A DNA stretch of 43,716 bases from Prevotella illustrans (lineage in GTDB: Bacteria > Bacteroidota > Bacteroidia > Bacteroidales > Bacteroidaceae). The position numbers were made by a program, and so were the translations under genes. The stretch covers positions 1 to 43,716 of the forward strand of contig NZ_JAERMS010000023.1 of NCBI RefSeq assembly GCF_017426725.1. The letters are read 5' to 3'. The notes beneath the pieces were generated by a model that searched no databases, was not told where the DNA came from, and worked only from the letters and a program-made list of their open reading frames with translations. Of the stretch, positions 33,292 through 42,792 are shown one piece after another; the first letter of the stretch is position 1; the number at the start of each line of letters is the position of its first letter.

Positions 33292-35262
33292 TTACGACTC
33301 TATTGTTTCCGGAATATCTTCTTCTATCACTAAGTTATCAATGATGAAGTTCTGGCGTTCCATTGTATTCTTACCCATGTAATATTCCAGCAATTTCTGT
33401 ACTTGGTCTGTTTTGTGAATTGTTACCTGTTCCAGACGAATATCGGGGCCGATGAAATGCACAAACTCATCGGGACTGATTTCGCCAAGGCCTTTGAAAC
33501 GCGTAATCTCTGGGTCGGGGCCCAGTTCCTTGATGGCTTGTTGGCGTTCTTCGTCACTATAACAATAACGTGTAATGAAGTCACTCTTCTTCTCTTTGTT
33601 GCTCATACGTTCATCAGCCTCGGCAATAGCGTGTTTATTCTTCATCTTAGTACGCTTATTACGCACGCGGAAAAGCGGCGTCTGCAACACATAAACATGA
33701 CCTTTCTTAATGAGTTCGGGGAAGAATTGCAGGAAGAACGTGATAATGAGCAGGCGGATGTGCATGCCGTCGACATCGGCATCGGTAGCTACAATCACTT
33801 TGTTGTAGCGCAATGAGTCGAGTCCGTCTTCGATATCAAGTGCCGCCTGCAACAGGTTGAACTCCTCATTTTCATACACCACCTTCTTAGTGAGGCCGAA
33901 AGAGTTGAGCGGTTTACCACGCAGAGAGAATACTGCCTGCGTGTTTACGTCGCGACTTTTCGTGATACTGCCGCTGGCTGAGTCACCCTCGGTAATGAAA
34001 ATGGCACTTTCTTCCTTGCGATCGTTCTTCACGTCACAGAAATGAATGCGGCAATCGCGCAGCTTTCGGTTGTGCAGATTGGCCTTCTTGGCCCGCTCGC
34101 GCGCCAGTTTCGTCACGCCGGCCATGGCCTTGCGCTCCCGTTCGGTCTCCTTAATCTTATTTTCCAGCACCTCCGCCACTTCGGTATGGATGTGCAGATA
34201 ATTGTCTACGTTCTGCTTGATGAAGTCACCCACGTACTTGTTGATACTCTCGCCGTCGGGAGCCATCTGTGTAGAACCCAGCTTTATCTTCGTCTGCGAC
34301 TCGAAAACCGGCTCTTCCACATTAATGGCGATAGCTGCCACCAGTCCGTTACGGATGTCGCCATACTCGTATTTGCCGAAAAACTCCTTGACAGTTTTAG
34401 CTATATGCTCCTTGAACGCGCTCTGATGTGTACCTCCCTGCGTGGTATGCTGGCCATTCACAAAGCTGTGATACTCCTCGCCATACTGGTTGGTATGGGT
34501 AAAAGCGATCTCGATATCCTCGCCTTGCATGTGGATAATCGGGTAAAGGCCATCGGTGGTCATGTTGTCGGTCAGCAAATCTTCCAAACCATTGCGACTA
34601 CGAATGCGCCGACCGTTATACATAATGGTCAGTCCGCTGTTCAAATAAGTATAGTTGCGCAACATCGTTTCGACGATATCATCATGGAAACGATAGTTTT
34701 TGAATAAAGTCGCATCAGGTTCAAAATAGATATACGTGCCGTTCTCATCGTTTGAATCCTCTGTTACATCCGTTTGCAACAGCCCTTTTTCAAACTGCAG
34801 GCGGCGCACCTTGCCTTCACGATACGACATTACCTCAAAGCGGGAGCTCAAAGCATTGACGGCTTTCACACCGACACCATTCAGTCCAACACTCTTCTTG
34901 AATGCTTTCGAGTCGTATTTACCACCCGTATTGAGCACGCTCACGGCCTCCACGAGCTTCCCCTGCGGTATGCCACGCCCGTAGTCGCGCACGCTGATTC
35001 GCAGATTGTCGGTCACGTCGACTTCTATTCGGTCGCCCGACTTCATCTTAAACTCATCAATTGAGTTATCGATGACCTCTTTCAGCAATACGTAGATACC
35101 ATCCTCGGGCAGCGAACCATCGCCCAATCTACCGATATACATACCCGGACGTGTGCGGACATGCTCCATATCCGACAGATGTCGGATGTTTTCGTCAGTA
35201 TATTCGGGAGTAGAAGCGTTGGAACTTGGGTTCTGAGGAAGCGTGGTTTCTATTTCGCTCAT
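33292..35262 (-). CDS. parE: type IIA topoisomerase B subunit (topoisomerase IV ParE-type)
   Basis: The 656-residue protein has the GHKL ATPase domain ([11 protein letters not shown] at about 61-71, DYGRGIP at 93-99, [14 protein letters not shown] at about 126-139), a transducer domain, and the TOPRIM domain (ITEGDSASG near residue 425 and [12 protein letters not shown]). The C-terminal KGLGE(I/M) motif ([13 protein letters not shown]) is present. The length and the absence of a GyrB-type insertion favour ParE over GyrB. It would act with a ParC-like subunit, not in this window, to decatenate chromosomes. The GNAT gene ends 11 bases upstream, so they share a promoter. Confidence 0.9.
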   Translation of the reverse strand: MSEIETTLPQNPSSNASTPEYTDENIRHLSDMEHVRTRPGMYIGRLGDGSLPEDGIYVLLKEVIDNSIDEFKMKSGDRIEVDVTDNLRISVRDYGRGIPQGKLVEAVSVLNTGGKYDSKAFKKSVGLNGVGVKAVNALSSRFEVMSYREGKVRRLQFEKGLLQTDVTEDSNDENGTYIYFEPDATLFKNYRFHDDIVETMLRNYTYLNSGLTIMYNGRRIRSRNGLEDLLTDNMTTDGLYPIIHMQGEDIEIAFTHTNQYGEEYHSFVNGQHTTQGGTHQSAFKEHIAKTVKEFFGKYEYGDIRNGLVAAIAINVEEPVFESQTKIKLGSTQMAPDGESINKYVGDFIKQNVDNYLHIHTEVAEVLENKIKETERERKAMAGVTKLARERAKKANLHNRKLRDCRIHFCDVKNDRKEESAIFITEGDSASGSITKSRDVNTQAVFSLRGKPLNSFGLTKKVVYENEEFNLLQAALDIEDGLDSLRYNKVIVATDADVDGMHIRLLIITFFLQFFPELIKKGHVYVLQTPLFRVRNKRTKMKNKHAIAEADERMSNKEKKSDFITRYCYSDEERQQAIKELGPDPEITRFKGLGEISPDEFVHFIGPDIRLEQVTIHKTDQVQKLLEYYMGKNTMERQNFIIDNLVIEEDIPETIES

Positions 35263-35273
35263 GATGATTTTGC

Positions 35274-36419
35274 TTAAATAAACTTCTTATAACATTTACG
35301 GCGTTTGTGCAGATGGGTGTCGAAAGCCTCCCATTGGCTCTGCACATTGGCATTAGTTTCCATTTCAACCTGAGTCTCTCCCCACTTGATACCATGGGCA
35401 TTGTAGCGGGGAATGAGGTCGTAAAATAGGAGAACGTTGGCCCCTTTGGCTCTGTATTCGGGCAGGAAACCCACAAGAAGCAGGTCAACGCCTTCAGTCT
35501 TGCGGAACTTGAGTGCACGGATGACATGCCACCAACCAAAAGGTAGCAGCCTTCCACGCTTACATTTCTGCAAAGCTTTCGAAAGCGAAGGCATCGTAAT
35601 GCCGATACCGGCCAGCTTATTGTCAGCTCCGGCGTCCTCGATGACGGTAATTAGGTCGAGATCGAGCAGCTTAAAGTACATGTCGATGTACTGCGCCACC
35701 TGCCGGTCGGTCAGTTCGCTATAACCATAAAGATCCTTGTAAGTTTCGTTGATGAGTTTGAAGATGCGTTCGCCATAACCTTTTTCAAAGATATCCTGCT
35801 TCGTGAGTTTCTTCACACGCAGGTTATAACGCTTCTGTATCATCTCCGCCAGTTTCTCATAGCGGGGCGGCAATGCCTCTGGCACCATCACCTTGAACTC
35901 CACATACTTATTGTCCACGTCGTAACCGTCCATGGATTCGATATGTTCGGGGTAATAAGGATAGTTGTAGATGGTTGGCATGGTTCCCAACTGATCGAAG
36001 CCCCACGTGAGCATTCCTTCGGGATCCATATCCGTAAAGCCCAGCGGACCCACGATTTCGTTCATTCCCTTCGTGCGACCATAGTCCTCAACAGCCTTCA
36101 ACAATGCGGCCGAAACCTCACGATCGTCTACGAAGTCAATCCATCCGAAGCGCACCGATTTGCGTCCCCATCGCTTATTGGCCTTATGGTTGATGATGGC
36201 GGCCACGCGTCCTACGAGCTTTCCTCCCTTATAAGCCAGATAATATTCAGCTTCGCAAAAGTCGAAAGCGGCATTCTTATCGCGGCTGAGCGTATTCATA
36301 TCATCGCTGAAGAGTGCCGGCACGTCGTAAGCGTTGCCCTTATATAAGTCGTAATGGAAGTCTATAAAAGTTTCGAGATCATGGCGAGTCTCTACTTTTC
36401 TTATTTCAACAAAAGACAT
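35274..36419 (-). CDS. GNAT-like N-acetyltransferase family protein
   Basis: The 381-residue protein has two acetyltransferase-like halves. The N-terminal half contains [22 protein letters not shown] and [23 protein letters not shown], a GNAT core strand, followed by [49 protein letters not shown]. It resembles the YghO-like proteins of Bacteroidetes and is not a known characterised enzyme. It is transcribed from a consensus promoter and directly precedes the topoisomerase subunit gene. Confidence 0.82.
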   Translation of the reverse strand: MSFVEIRKVETRHDLETFIDFHYDLYKGNAYDVPALFSDDMNTLSRDKNAAFDFCEAEYYLAYKGGKLVGRVAAIINHKANKRWGRKSVRFGWIDFVDDREVSAALLKAVEDYGRTKGMNEIVGPLGFTDMDPEGMLTWGFDQLGTMPTIYNYPYYPEHIESMDGYDVDNKYVEFKVMVPEALPPRYEKLAEMIQKRYNLRVKKLTKQDIFEKGYGERIFKLINETYKDLYGYSELTDRQVAQYIDMYFKLLDLDLITVIEDAGADNKLAGIGITMPSLSKALQKCKRGRLLPFGWWHVIRALKFRKTEGVDLLLVGFLPEYRAKGANVLLFYDLIPRYNAHGIKWGETQVEMETNANVQSQWEAFDTHLHKRRKCYKKFI

Positions 36420-36450
36420 CTTCTATTTATTTTTAATGCTTTTAAACGTG

Positions 36451-36482
36451 CAAATATACTCATTTTCAAATAGAAAGCCAAA
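36451..36482 (-). promoter_or_regulatory. consensus promoter of the GNAT-topoisomerase operon
   Basis: On the minus strand TTTG at 36479-36482, exactly 20 bases, then TATATTTG at 36451-36458: a full match to TTTG-N20-TAnnTTTG. The predicted leader is about 25 bases. Confidence 0.75.
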
Positions 36483-36501
36483 TAACAAGCACTTTTTAGC
36501 A

Positions 36502-36543
36502 TTAAAAAAGCAGGGCCGGCCACACAAGCATGCAGCCGGCCCT
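36502..36543 (-). terminator. terminator of the ferritin gene
   Basis: A hairpin with 9-bp arms AGGGCCGGC (36512-36520) and GCCGGCCCT (36535-36543) is followed on the minus strand by a run of six T (36504-36509). It lies about 45 bases after the ferritin stop. Confidence 0.8.
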
Positions 36544-36588
36544 TTGCCTTTTTATTTCATGAAAGGGCACAAACGCCCTCATTTGTGG

Positions 36589-37077
36589 TTATGCAGGACG
36601 TGTACCGAGGATGTCATCGATGTTGGCAATGGTGTGACCATCGCGATGACGGAAGAGATTCAGAATGTCGCGAATGCTACGTTCTTCCTCTACCTGCTCA
36701 TCTACATACTTATCACAGAAGTTAGACGCTGCACGATCTTTCTGTTCATCGGCCACCTCAGCCAGCTTGTCGATCAGCAGAGAGATATGTTTCTCATGCT
36801 CCATCGTAGCCTCAAACACTTCCTTCGGGCTGCTCCACTCTGTCGGAACGGCCTCAATGGCTGTCAGTTTCACCTCACCACCACGATTGAGAACGAAGTC
36901 GGCCATATCCATCGCGTGGCGTTTTTCTTCATCGCTCTGCTTAGCCATCCATGCGGCAAAGCCTTTCCAACCTTCCTTACGGAACCAGAAAGCCATCTGG
37001 AGATAAAGGTTCGAGGAATACAACTCGTGACTGATTTGCGCGTTAAACGCGTCTTGCATTGTTTTATTGATATCCAT
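36589..37077 (-). CDS. ftnA: ferritin (non-haem, bacterial)
   Basis: With the start at 37077 the protein has 162 residues. It stores iron and oxidises Fe(II) in the cytosol. Ferroxidase ligands are visible: Glu18 (HELYSSN), Glu51 and His54 (DEEKRH), with an E-x3-E pattern in MEHEKHI and a later EQVEEE. The length and four-helix pattern match FtnA of E. coli. There is no haem-binding Met typical of bacterioferritin. It stands alone with its own terminator. Confidence 0.93.
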   Translation of the reverse strand: MDINKTMQDAFNAQISHELYSSNLYLQMAFWFRKEGWKGFAAWMAKQSDEEKRHAMDMADFVLNRGGEVKLTAIEAVPTEWSSPKEVFEATMEHEKHISLLIDKLAEVADEQKDRAASNFCDKYVDEQVEEERSIRDILNLFRHRDGHTIANIDDILGTRPA

Positions 37078-37119
37078 AATCACTTGATTTATATATTACA
37101 AGAATAGCTCTTGCGGCTC

Positions 37120-38106
37120 TTATGTTTCATTAGATAAATGTTCGCGCAACAACGCGCGCGTCTGGTCGAGAATGGCTGTCAGTTCTTCGACGGTCGTAGC
37201 CCGCAACATGGCGATGCGGGTCTGTCGAAAGTCGGGAATTCCCTTGAACACCGGACTGACAGCCAGATGTCTGCGGGTGTGTAAGATACCCCGATATTCG
37301 TCGATGCGCTCCACATTGATGCGCAGCTGTTCTTCCAATACGTCAATCTTCTCATCAACCGTCAGCGGTTCACCGCCGTCCGCTCTCATCTCCCGGAATA
37401 TCCATGGCCGACCGAAAGTGGCCCGTCCCACCATCACGGCGTCCACGCCATAACGCTCGAAAGCCATGCGGGCCTCTTCGCCCGAGGTAATATCGCCGTT
37501 GCCGATGATAGGTATATGAATGCGCGGATTGTTCTTCACCTCACCGATCAGCGACCAGTCGGCCGTGCCGGTGTACATCTGACTGCGGGTGCGACCATGA
37601 ATCGTCAGGGCCTGAATACCACAGTCTTGCAACTGTTCGGCCAGCGTCGTAATGATAAGATTGTTGCAATCCCAACCCAAACGGGTCTTCACCGTCACGG
37701 GCACATTGACTGCCTTCACCACTTCTCTCGTGATGTCGAGCATCAGCGGGACATTTTTCAGCATGCCCGAGCCGGCCCCTTTGCCCGCCACTTTCTTTAC
37801 AGGGCAGCCGAAATTCAGGTCGATGACATCGGGGCGAGCCTCTTCCACGCGTTTGGCTGCCTCCACCATATCCTCCACCGTGCGGCCATAGATCTGTATG
37901 CCCACAGGGCGTTCTTCGTCGCAGATAGTCAGTTTGTTGACCGTAGACTGAATATTGCGCACCAATGCCTCGGCCGATACGAACTCGGTATAGACCATGG
38001 CCGCGCCGAAACGCTTGCAAAGCATTCGGAAACCGATGTCTGTAACGTCCTCCATCGGAGCCAATAACAGGGGCTGATGGCCCAAATCAATCTTTCCTAT
38101 CTTCAT
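37120..38106 (-). CDS. dusB: tRNA-dihydrouridine synthase
   Basis: The 328-residue flavoenzyme reduces uridines in the D-loop of tRNA. FMN barrel motifs are APMEDVTDIGFR (16-27), LNFGCPVKKVAGKGAGSGML with the catalytic Cys101, TIHGRTRSQMYTG and IGNGDITSGEEA. The C-terminal helical domain (HTRRHLAVSPVFKG) is the tRNA-binding part. The gene lies 50 bases downstream of the methyltransferase gene but has its own -7 element. Confidence 0.95.
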   Translation of the reverse strand: MKIGKIDLGHQPLLLAPMEDVTDIGFRMLCKRFGAAMVYTEFVSAEALVRNIQSTVNKLTICDEERPVGIQIYGRTVEDMVEAAKRVEEARPDVIDLNFGCPVKKVAGKGAGSGMLKNVPLMLDITREVVKAVNVPVTVKTRLGWDCNNLIITTLAEQLQDCGIQALTIHGRTRSQMYTGTADWSLIGEVKNNPRIHIPIIGNGDITSGEEARMAFERYGVDAVMVGRATFGRPWIFREMRADGGEPLTVDEKIDVLEEQLRINVERIDEYRGILHTRRHLAVSPVFKGIPDFRQTRIAMLRATTVEELTAILDQTRALLREHLSNET

Positions 38107-38114
38107 ACTAACCG

Positions 38115-38122
38115 CAAAGTTA
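38115..38122 (-). promoter_or_regulatory. -7 element of dusB
   Basis: The minus strand reads TAACTTTG 8 bases before the dusB ATG, so the message would be nearly leaderless. No -33 TTTG is evident. Confidence 0.4.
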
Positions 38123-38156
38123 CGTATTTTTTTGGAACATTCTCAGCCTTCTGCCG

Positions 38157-39593
38157 CTATACTTTCTGCCCAACGAGCAACAAGTGGCGGCCTTCGGCAT
38201 CGGTAGTAGCAAATATATAGTGGTCGCCGCCGTCCTTTAGTTTCAGTTTGCGGCGCAGTTCTTCCACCGTCATCGGGAAGTTTCTCACGGCCAGATTGGC
38301 CTTGTCAATACCCACCAACGCCTTTCGCAACTCTTTCTTATTAAAAGATGAGACGGCCAAGAGCCTGAACGTGCGCCCCGGAAAGTCTTCTACAGGTGCG
38401 TCCGAAAGGAAGAGATGAGAGTTAGGGGCCAGTTGACGCAGTCCGAAGGCTTGTTCTATGGCCGCAAAGCAGCCGGCTTTCATGACAGAAACGGATGGGA
38501 GAAGGAGATAACCAAGGCCTCCCCCACTCCTCTCAAGGAGGGGAGTGCCTGCCGGACACAAACTATTTCGGGCCGATAATTTATCCGTAAGACAAAAACC
38601 ATCTCGGGGCGATAATTTATCCGTAAGACACAAGCGCTCTTGGGCCGGTAATCTATCAGCACATTGGCTATTGCCCTTGTAAATAATAGTTCTTTCATAC
38701 ACACAGAGCGTTTCTTTCAAAACCCTATCACTCCTCCGCACGCCCCCATCAACAACCATTGAAGCAACGTCTGTCTGACCTGTATTCTCTGTTACATCAG
38801 CTTGCGTCCGGCAGGCACTCCCCTCCTTGGGAGGGGCGGGGGAGGCTACATCATCCACGCAGTGCACGCGTGGGCTTCCGGAATAATCGGGCTGTGCCAG
38901 CAGCAGCAGTTCTTTACATTCGCCGCCCACCGCTACGATAAACACATCGCTCACGCTGCCCACATCCTTCACGGCCTTGTGCCAATCGAGCATCGGCGAC
39001 AGCTTGAGCAGCAGCCGGCGAGCCTTCTGCATGAGCAAAGGGCACAGCGCAACGACGTCGGGCACGCAGTCGGCAATGGCAAAAGTGCGACCTCCATGAC
39101 TGTCGCGGCGGGCCGGATCGATGAAAATAAGGTCGACAGGCTCCATTCGTTCCAAGTATTCTGTGCTGTCGCCACAGACCACTTCGGCCTGTATCAGTCG
39201 CAAAAGAGCCAGATTATGGCGAGCAATCGTGCAGAGATGTTCCTGCCGTTCCACGTAGACAGCCTTGTCAAAGCTACGGGCTAAGTAAGAAAAGTCTACA
39301 CCGAAGCCACCCGTGAGGTCGACCATCTGCCGCCGTTCGGGGCACAACCGCGCTACGATGTCCGCCTTCAGTTGTGCCGTTACCTCGCTCGAACACTGCT
39401 CCATCGACAGATGTGGCGGATAAATCAGTCCTTCCTGTGCCGCCCAAGCGGGCAATTTATGGCGTGCCGTCTGCCAGCCACGTATCTGATCGAGCGCAAA
39501 CGGCAGGTCTACCTCAGGATACTTATCCTGAAGAAAGGCCAACCGACGCACGTCGTCATGGCGATATTGCTTGATAAATTCCTGTGTTGTCAT
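38157..39593 (-). CDS. class I SAM methyltransferase (THUMP-like/RsmJ-type fold) with an in-frame repeat insertion
   Basis: The 478-residue protein has a class I methyltransferase core: VDLTGGFGVDFSYLARSF (motif I, about 90-107), AVYVERQ and a catalytic-type DLIFIDPARRD (about 154-164). The C-terminal domain from about 365 (PSVSVMKAGCFAAIEQAFGL through YIFATTDAEGRHLLLVG) is also conserved. Between them residues about 250-359 are foreign: they are encoded by the repeat element at 38517-38846, 330 bases or exactly 110 codons, including three 12-residue repeats of the DKLSxRxxxCLT type. Without it the protein would have about 368 residues. The methylated substrate is probably RNA or a base, by fold. 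It lies 25 bases after the sigma-barrel fusion gene. Confidence 0.8.
   Translation of the reverse strand: MTTQEFIKQYRHDDVRRLAFLQDKYPEVDLPFALDQIRGWQTARHKLPAWAAQEGLIYPPHLSMEQCSSEVTAQLKADIVARLCPERRQMVDLTGGFGVDFSYLARSFDKAVYVERQEHLCTIARHNLALLRLIQAEVVCGDSTEYLERMEPVDLIFIDPARRDSHGGRTFAIADCVPDVVALCPLLMQKARRLLLKLSPMLDWHKAVKDVGSVSDVFIVAVGGECKELLLLAQPDYSGSPRVHCVDDVASPAPPKEGSACRTQADVTENTGQTDVASMVVDGGVRRSDRVLKETLCVYERTIIYKGNSQCADRLPAQERLCLTDKLSPRDGFCLTDKLSARNSLCPAGTPLLERSGGGLGYLLLPSVSVMKAGCFAAIEQAFGLRQLAPNSHLFLSDAPVEDFPGRTFRLLAVSSFNKKELRKALVGIDKANLAVRNFPMTVEELRRKLKLKDGGDHYIFATTDAEGRHLLLVGQKV
38517..38846. mobile_element. composite repeat element copy 2, inside the methyltransferase gene
   Basis: Inverted repeats of 41 bases (38517-38557 and 38806-38846, 38 of 41 matching, core CTCCTTG and GGGAGTGCC) bracket 248 bases. 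The interior begins with three tandem 36-bp units at 38555, 38591 and 38627 (each with GATAATTTATCC or close). The total is divisible by three and the reading frame of the host gene is intact. The design matches the element at 23942-24226, but the inner repeats differ in sequence. Confidence 0.72.
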
Positions 39594-39618
39594 ACCTTAC
39601 ATGCTGTTTTCATAAATG

Positions 39619-42549
39619 CTACAACTGATAGGAAAGCCCCAGTTTCACCTCAAAAGTGCGGGCTCTTACATCATGATAATAGCGGTAATGGGTCTTGCGA
39701 CCGAAGAAGGCACCGCCGACTTCCAACTGTAACCCACGCGCCAGATTGATATTGAACGCCGGATTCAGCACCAGCAGACCCGCATAGCCACGGTCGCCCT
39801 GCGCATTGAGATAGAGCGGATCGACCGTTGTTAGGTCGCGTTGCTCATAACCCTTCCACGTAAAGACGCGGTAGTATTCAAAATTAAAGACGAAACGACC
39901 CATACGGGGAAACTCCATCAGCGTATTCATCTTGACACTATAGCCCGAACCCATATTGTAGTCGCGGTCGATGAAGCTGTAATAGTCGCTCTTGGTGCCA
40001 CCAAGCAAGATGCCGCTGATGAACACACGCTGTTCCAACCGCGAAACATTGGCTACCTGCGGAAACCGATAGATGACACCGGGGCCTACCGATGCCGCCT
40101 CACTGATGCGATAGGGCGTCAGCGACGTGCCGTCTTTCACGGGTTTGGTATCGTAGTAATTGAAATGTTGGAACAAACCGAACTCCATCTGATTGCCGTT
40201 TCGGGGCTCGAAATAGCGTCCCCACAGCCTTCCGAGCAGGTGAATACCATTGATAAACGGCTGATTGGGCGAAAGACTGAACGTCACATGGCCCGTAAAA
40301 TAATCGTAAGGGCGGTTGGTCGAAGACTTAAACACGTCGCCATACTCCACAAAGAAACTCAAATAAGGGTTGTGCTCACCCCGAAAAAGGCCGCCGTTGT
40401 CGGCCAGATAACGATGTCCGAAGGCCAGCGTGAAGTCTACGGGGATAGCGTTGTGGTCGTGATAGAGGTAATTGCTCTGCCTCACACGCCAAGCATCGCC
40501 ATTCATCAGTCGCGTAACGCCCTGCATGGGGTTGATGACCGTGGCCAGAAATTCACGCACGAAGCGACGGAATCCACGACTCCGATCGTTGAGAACAAGT
40601 GCCGACATACGATGAGAAATCTCGCCGAGGCAGATTCCTCCTACCGTTGTGGCCATCACATCGTTGATAGCCGGCGGCTCTATCTCGCCCAACATCTCCC
40701 ACATCAGACTGCCTCCCAACGCGTAAGGCACACTCTGCCAGAAGTTGAGCCCGCGACTACGGGCACTGTTGAAATAAAGATTGCCGTGGTAAGGATGCGC
40801 AAAGAGGTTTGTAGAGAACTGGTCGTTGTCCCACACAAAGCCGTGACGCCAATTCCGGGCTATACTTTCAAGCGTGACTTTGGCGAAGTCGGCCTTCATC
40901 ACAAAGCGGTCGAAGCCGTGTACCAGCAGGTTAAGCGTCGTGGCCTGCAGCGCGGCCGGCCACGGATGGGGCTCCAGATAGTCGGGATCGGCAAAGCGAT
41001 AAAGGCTGCCCATGCCCGTAGTATCGCGTTGCAAGCGCAACAGCGGACGAGTCGAAGGCCGACGCTGGGCCAAGTGGTTATTATAGTTGAAAGTAAGACC
41101 GCCTTGTAGTATCAAGCCGTGGCGGTATTCCTTGCCACCATAGTGGCGCGTATCGCCATAGCCGACCGACACGAAAGCGCCCGCCGCACGACAGAATCGG
41201 TAGTCGAGATTGAAGTGGGCCTGCAACGAATAGAGCCGTTCGGGCTTGCTACTCTCCTCTTCAAAGGTTTCCACATGGTAATATCCCACGTCGCCACTCA
41301 CGCTCCAGCGGGGCGAAAGGTTGACATACCGGCCCAATCGATAATAAAGTGCACCCGAGAACTTATTGTCCAGTCCCATATAATGCGTGCCGACACCGAG
41401 AATACTGTAGCCGCTGCGGTTGCGATAGCGCACGGCGAAGTTGAATTTCGACGTCGTTCCGGCAAAAGCCATGAAGTCGATGCGGGTATTGGGGTTGATA
41501 TTGACGAGTCCGAGCTTATGGGCCGTAGTGTCACGACTGACATTGAGAACGCCCACCTGCCAGCCACGGGGGTGGCGCAACGCCACATTGATAAGTCCTA
41601 TCTGCGAACCGTTGAGCTGTTCTGTGAAGTTGTAGGCGCTCACCTGTACGCCACGCATAAAGCCCGCGCTGACATTGGCCGCCACCGATAGCTGCACGCC
41701 ACGCTTCACGCCCATGGCGATGTTGGTCAGACCGGCCAGTTGCAAGCCTTCCAAAGGTTTTCGGCTCAGATTGGTAAGTCCCGACAGCTGCATTCCTTGC
41801 ACGCGGTTGGCGCTGTTGATAAGCAGGGCGCTCTGAAAACCTTGCATCAACCGGTGCGTGCCGGCGCTGATCAGACCGATGTTCGCGCCCCGCAGCGTGT
41901 CGGTATTAGCAAAAATGCCAACGTTGACCGCCCTCGTCCGGGTAGAATCGGCATTATCGTGCCCCACGCCCACGGCAACATTCATCGATCGAAGTGCCGT
42001 CGTCGTCTGTGCTCGCAACGCCAACAGGGACAGCGTCATGAATGTCATCAGCAAGACAAGCCGCCGCACGACCATGCCCGCGTCAGACCGCAGCAGCCGA
42101 TTGAGCTTCTGCATGGCCTTGGCCACTTGATGTTCCACGGTGCGCTCCGATATATTCAGCTCTGCCGCAATCTCTTTATAGCGCATGCCGTCGCGCTTGC
42201 TCATGAGAAACACTTGACGACACCGCTCGGGCAGTCGGTCGATGGCTTCCCACAACTGTGCCTCCCGCTCCGAACGACAGCGGGCCTCATCGTCACTGAT
42301 GAAGCCTTCCAAGTCGTGTGGTGCCACGTCTACCGTGTCGAGACGGGCCCGCCGCAGGTGATCGATACACCGATTGCGCACGGCGGTGTACAAAAAAGAA
42401 CGGGGATTACGGGGCGCATGCTGCCACAGGCTGACGAAACACTCCTGCACGATATCCTCCGCCGCATCGTCAGCCCCCACATAATGCAAGGCATAAAGAC
42501 AGAGCGGACGATAATGACGGGCGAATAAATCCTTGATATCAAGCTGCAT
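39619..42549 (-). CDS. ECF sigma factor fused in frame to a DUF3943-type outer membrane protein
   Basis: This single 976-codon frame has two parts. Residues 1-157 are a complete ECF sigma factor: region 2 at about 5-70 (DIVQECFVSLWQH) and region 4 with the helix-turn-helix YKEIAAELNISERTVEHQVAKAMQKL at about 124-149. Residues 159-181 look like a signal peptide ending LRAQ, with an internal ATG at 42075. The remainder is an outer-membrane protein with GLxN/LAGLTN-type repeats at about 205-340 and a large beta-strand-rich region resembling DUF3943 (including GGSLMWEMLGEIEPPAINDV). It could be one fusion protein, or two products from internal initiation. No anti-sigma gene is adjacent. Confidence 0.82.
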   Translation of the reverse strand: MQLDIKDLFARHYRPLCLYALHYVGADDAAEDIVQECFVSLWQHAPRNPRSFLYTAVRNRCIDHLRRARLDTVDVAPHDLEGFISDDEARCRSEREAQLWEAIDRLPERCRQVFLMSKRDGMRYKEIAAELNISERTVEHQVAKAMQKLNRLLRSDAGMVVRRLVLLMTFMTLSLLALRAQTTTALRSMNVAVGVGHDNADSTRTRAVNVGIFANTDTLRGANIGLISAGTHRLMQGFQSALLINSANRVQGMQLSGLTNLSRKPLEGLQLAGLTNIAMGVKRGVQLSVAANVSAGFMRGVQVSAYNFTEQLNGSQIGLINVALRHPRGWQVGVLNVSRDTTAHKLGLVNINPNTRIDFMAFAGTTSKFNFAVRYRNRSGYSILGVGTHYMGLDNKFSGALYYRLGRYVNLSPRWSVSGDVGYYHVETFEEESSKPERLYSLQAHFNLDYRFCRAAGAFVSVGYGDTRHYGGKEYRHGLILQGGLTFNYNNHLAQRRPSTRPLLRLQRDTTGMGSLYRFADPDYLEPHPWPAALQATTLNLLVHGFDRFVMKADFAKVTLESIARNWRHGFVWDNDQFSTNLFAHPYHGNLYFNSARSRGLNFWQSVPYALGGSLMWEMLGEIEPPAINDVMATTVGGICLGEISHRMSALVLNDRSRGFRRFVREFLATVINPMQGVTRLMNGDAWRVRQSNYLYHDHNAIPVDFTLAFGHRYLADNGGLFRGEHNPYLSFFVEYGDVFKSSTNRPYDYFTGHVTFSLSPNQPFINGIHLLGRLWGRYFEPRNGNQMEFGLFQHFNYYDTKPVKDGTSLTPYRISEAASVGPGVIYRFPQVANVSRLEQRVFISGILLGGTKSDYYSFIDRDYNMGSGYSVKMNTLMEFPRMGRFVFNFEYYRVFTWKGYEQRDLTTVDPLYLNAQGDRGYAGLLVLNPAFNINLARGLQLEVGGAFFGRKTHYRYYHDVRARTFEVKLGLSYQL

Positions 42550-42568
42550 AACGCGTTATTTCAGACCA

Positions 42569-42576
42569 CAAAGGTA
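42569..42576 (-). promoter_or_regulatory. -7 element of the sigma-barrel fusion gene
   Basis: The minus strand reads TACCTTTG, matching TAnnTTTG, about 20 bases upstream of the start codon. The -33 site is not clear. Confidence 0.45.
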
Positions 42577-42678
42577 AGGAAAAAACGTCAGTTGGGGATA
42601 AGTTTTTCTAAAATTAGCAGTGTTTTAATGCTTGATTGACAAGGCGGAAGGCGGTAAATAATGCTTGTTTTGTTAATG

Positions 42679-42702
42679 CGGAACGTAATGAATCACGTTC
42701 CG
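42679..42702. repeat. short hairpin in the gap before the fusion gene
   Basis: CGGAACGT and ACGTTCCG form an 8-bp stem with an 8-base loop, about 90 bases downstream of the methyltransferase stop. There is no T-run on either strand, so a terminator role is weak. The rest of the 42550-42792 gap shows no gene. Confidence 0.5.
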
Positions 42703-42792
42703 TCTCTGCCTGTGTTCCTGTTGCGGCACAGAAACTCTTCGTCAAAAAAGTCTCTTTGTGTGTTGTCAGAAATCATCTGCAACGGCAAAAAG

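Noticed and set aside
39841..41109. 422-codon open frame on the plus strand opposite the sigma-barrel fusion
   Set aside because: It is an antisense shadow with composition typical of reversed codons (His and Arg rich) and no domain.
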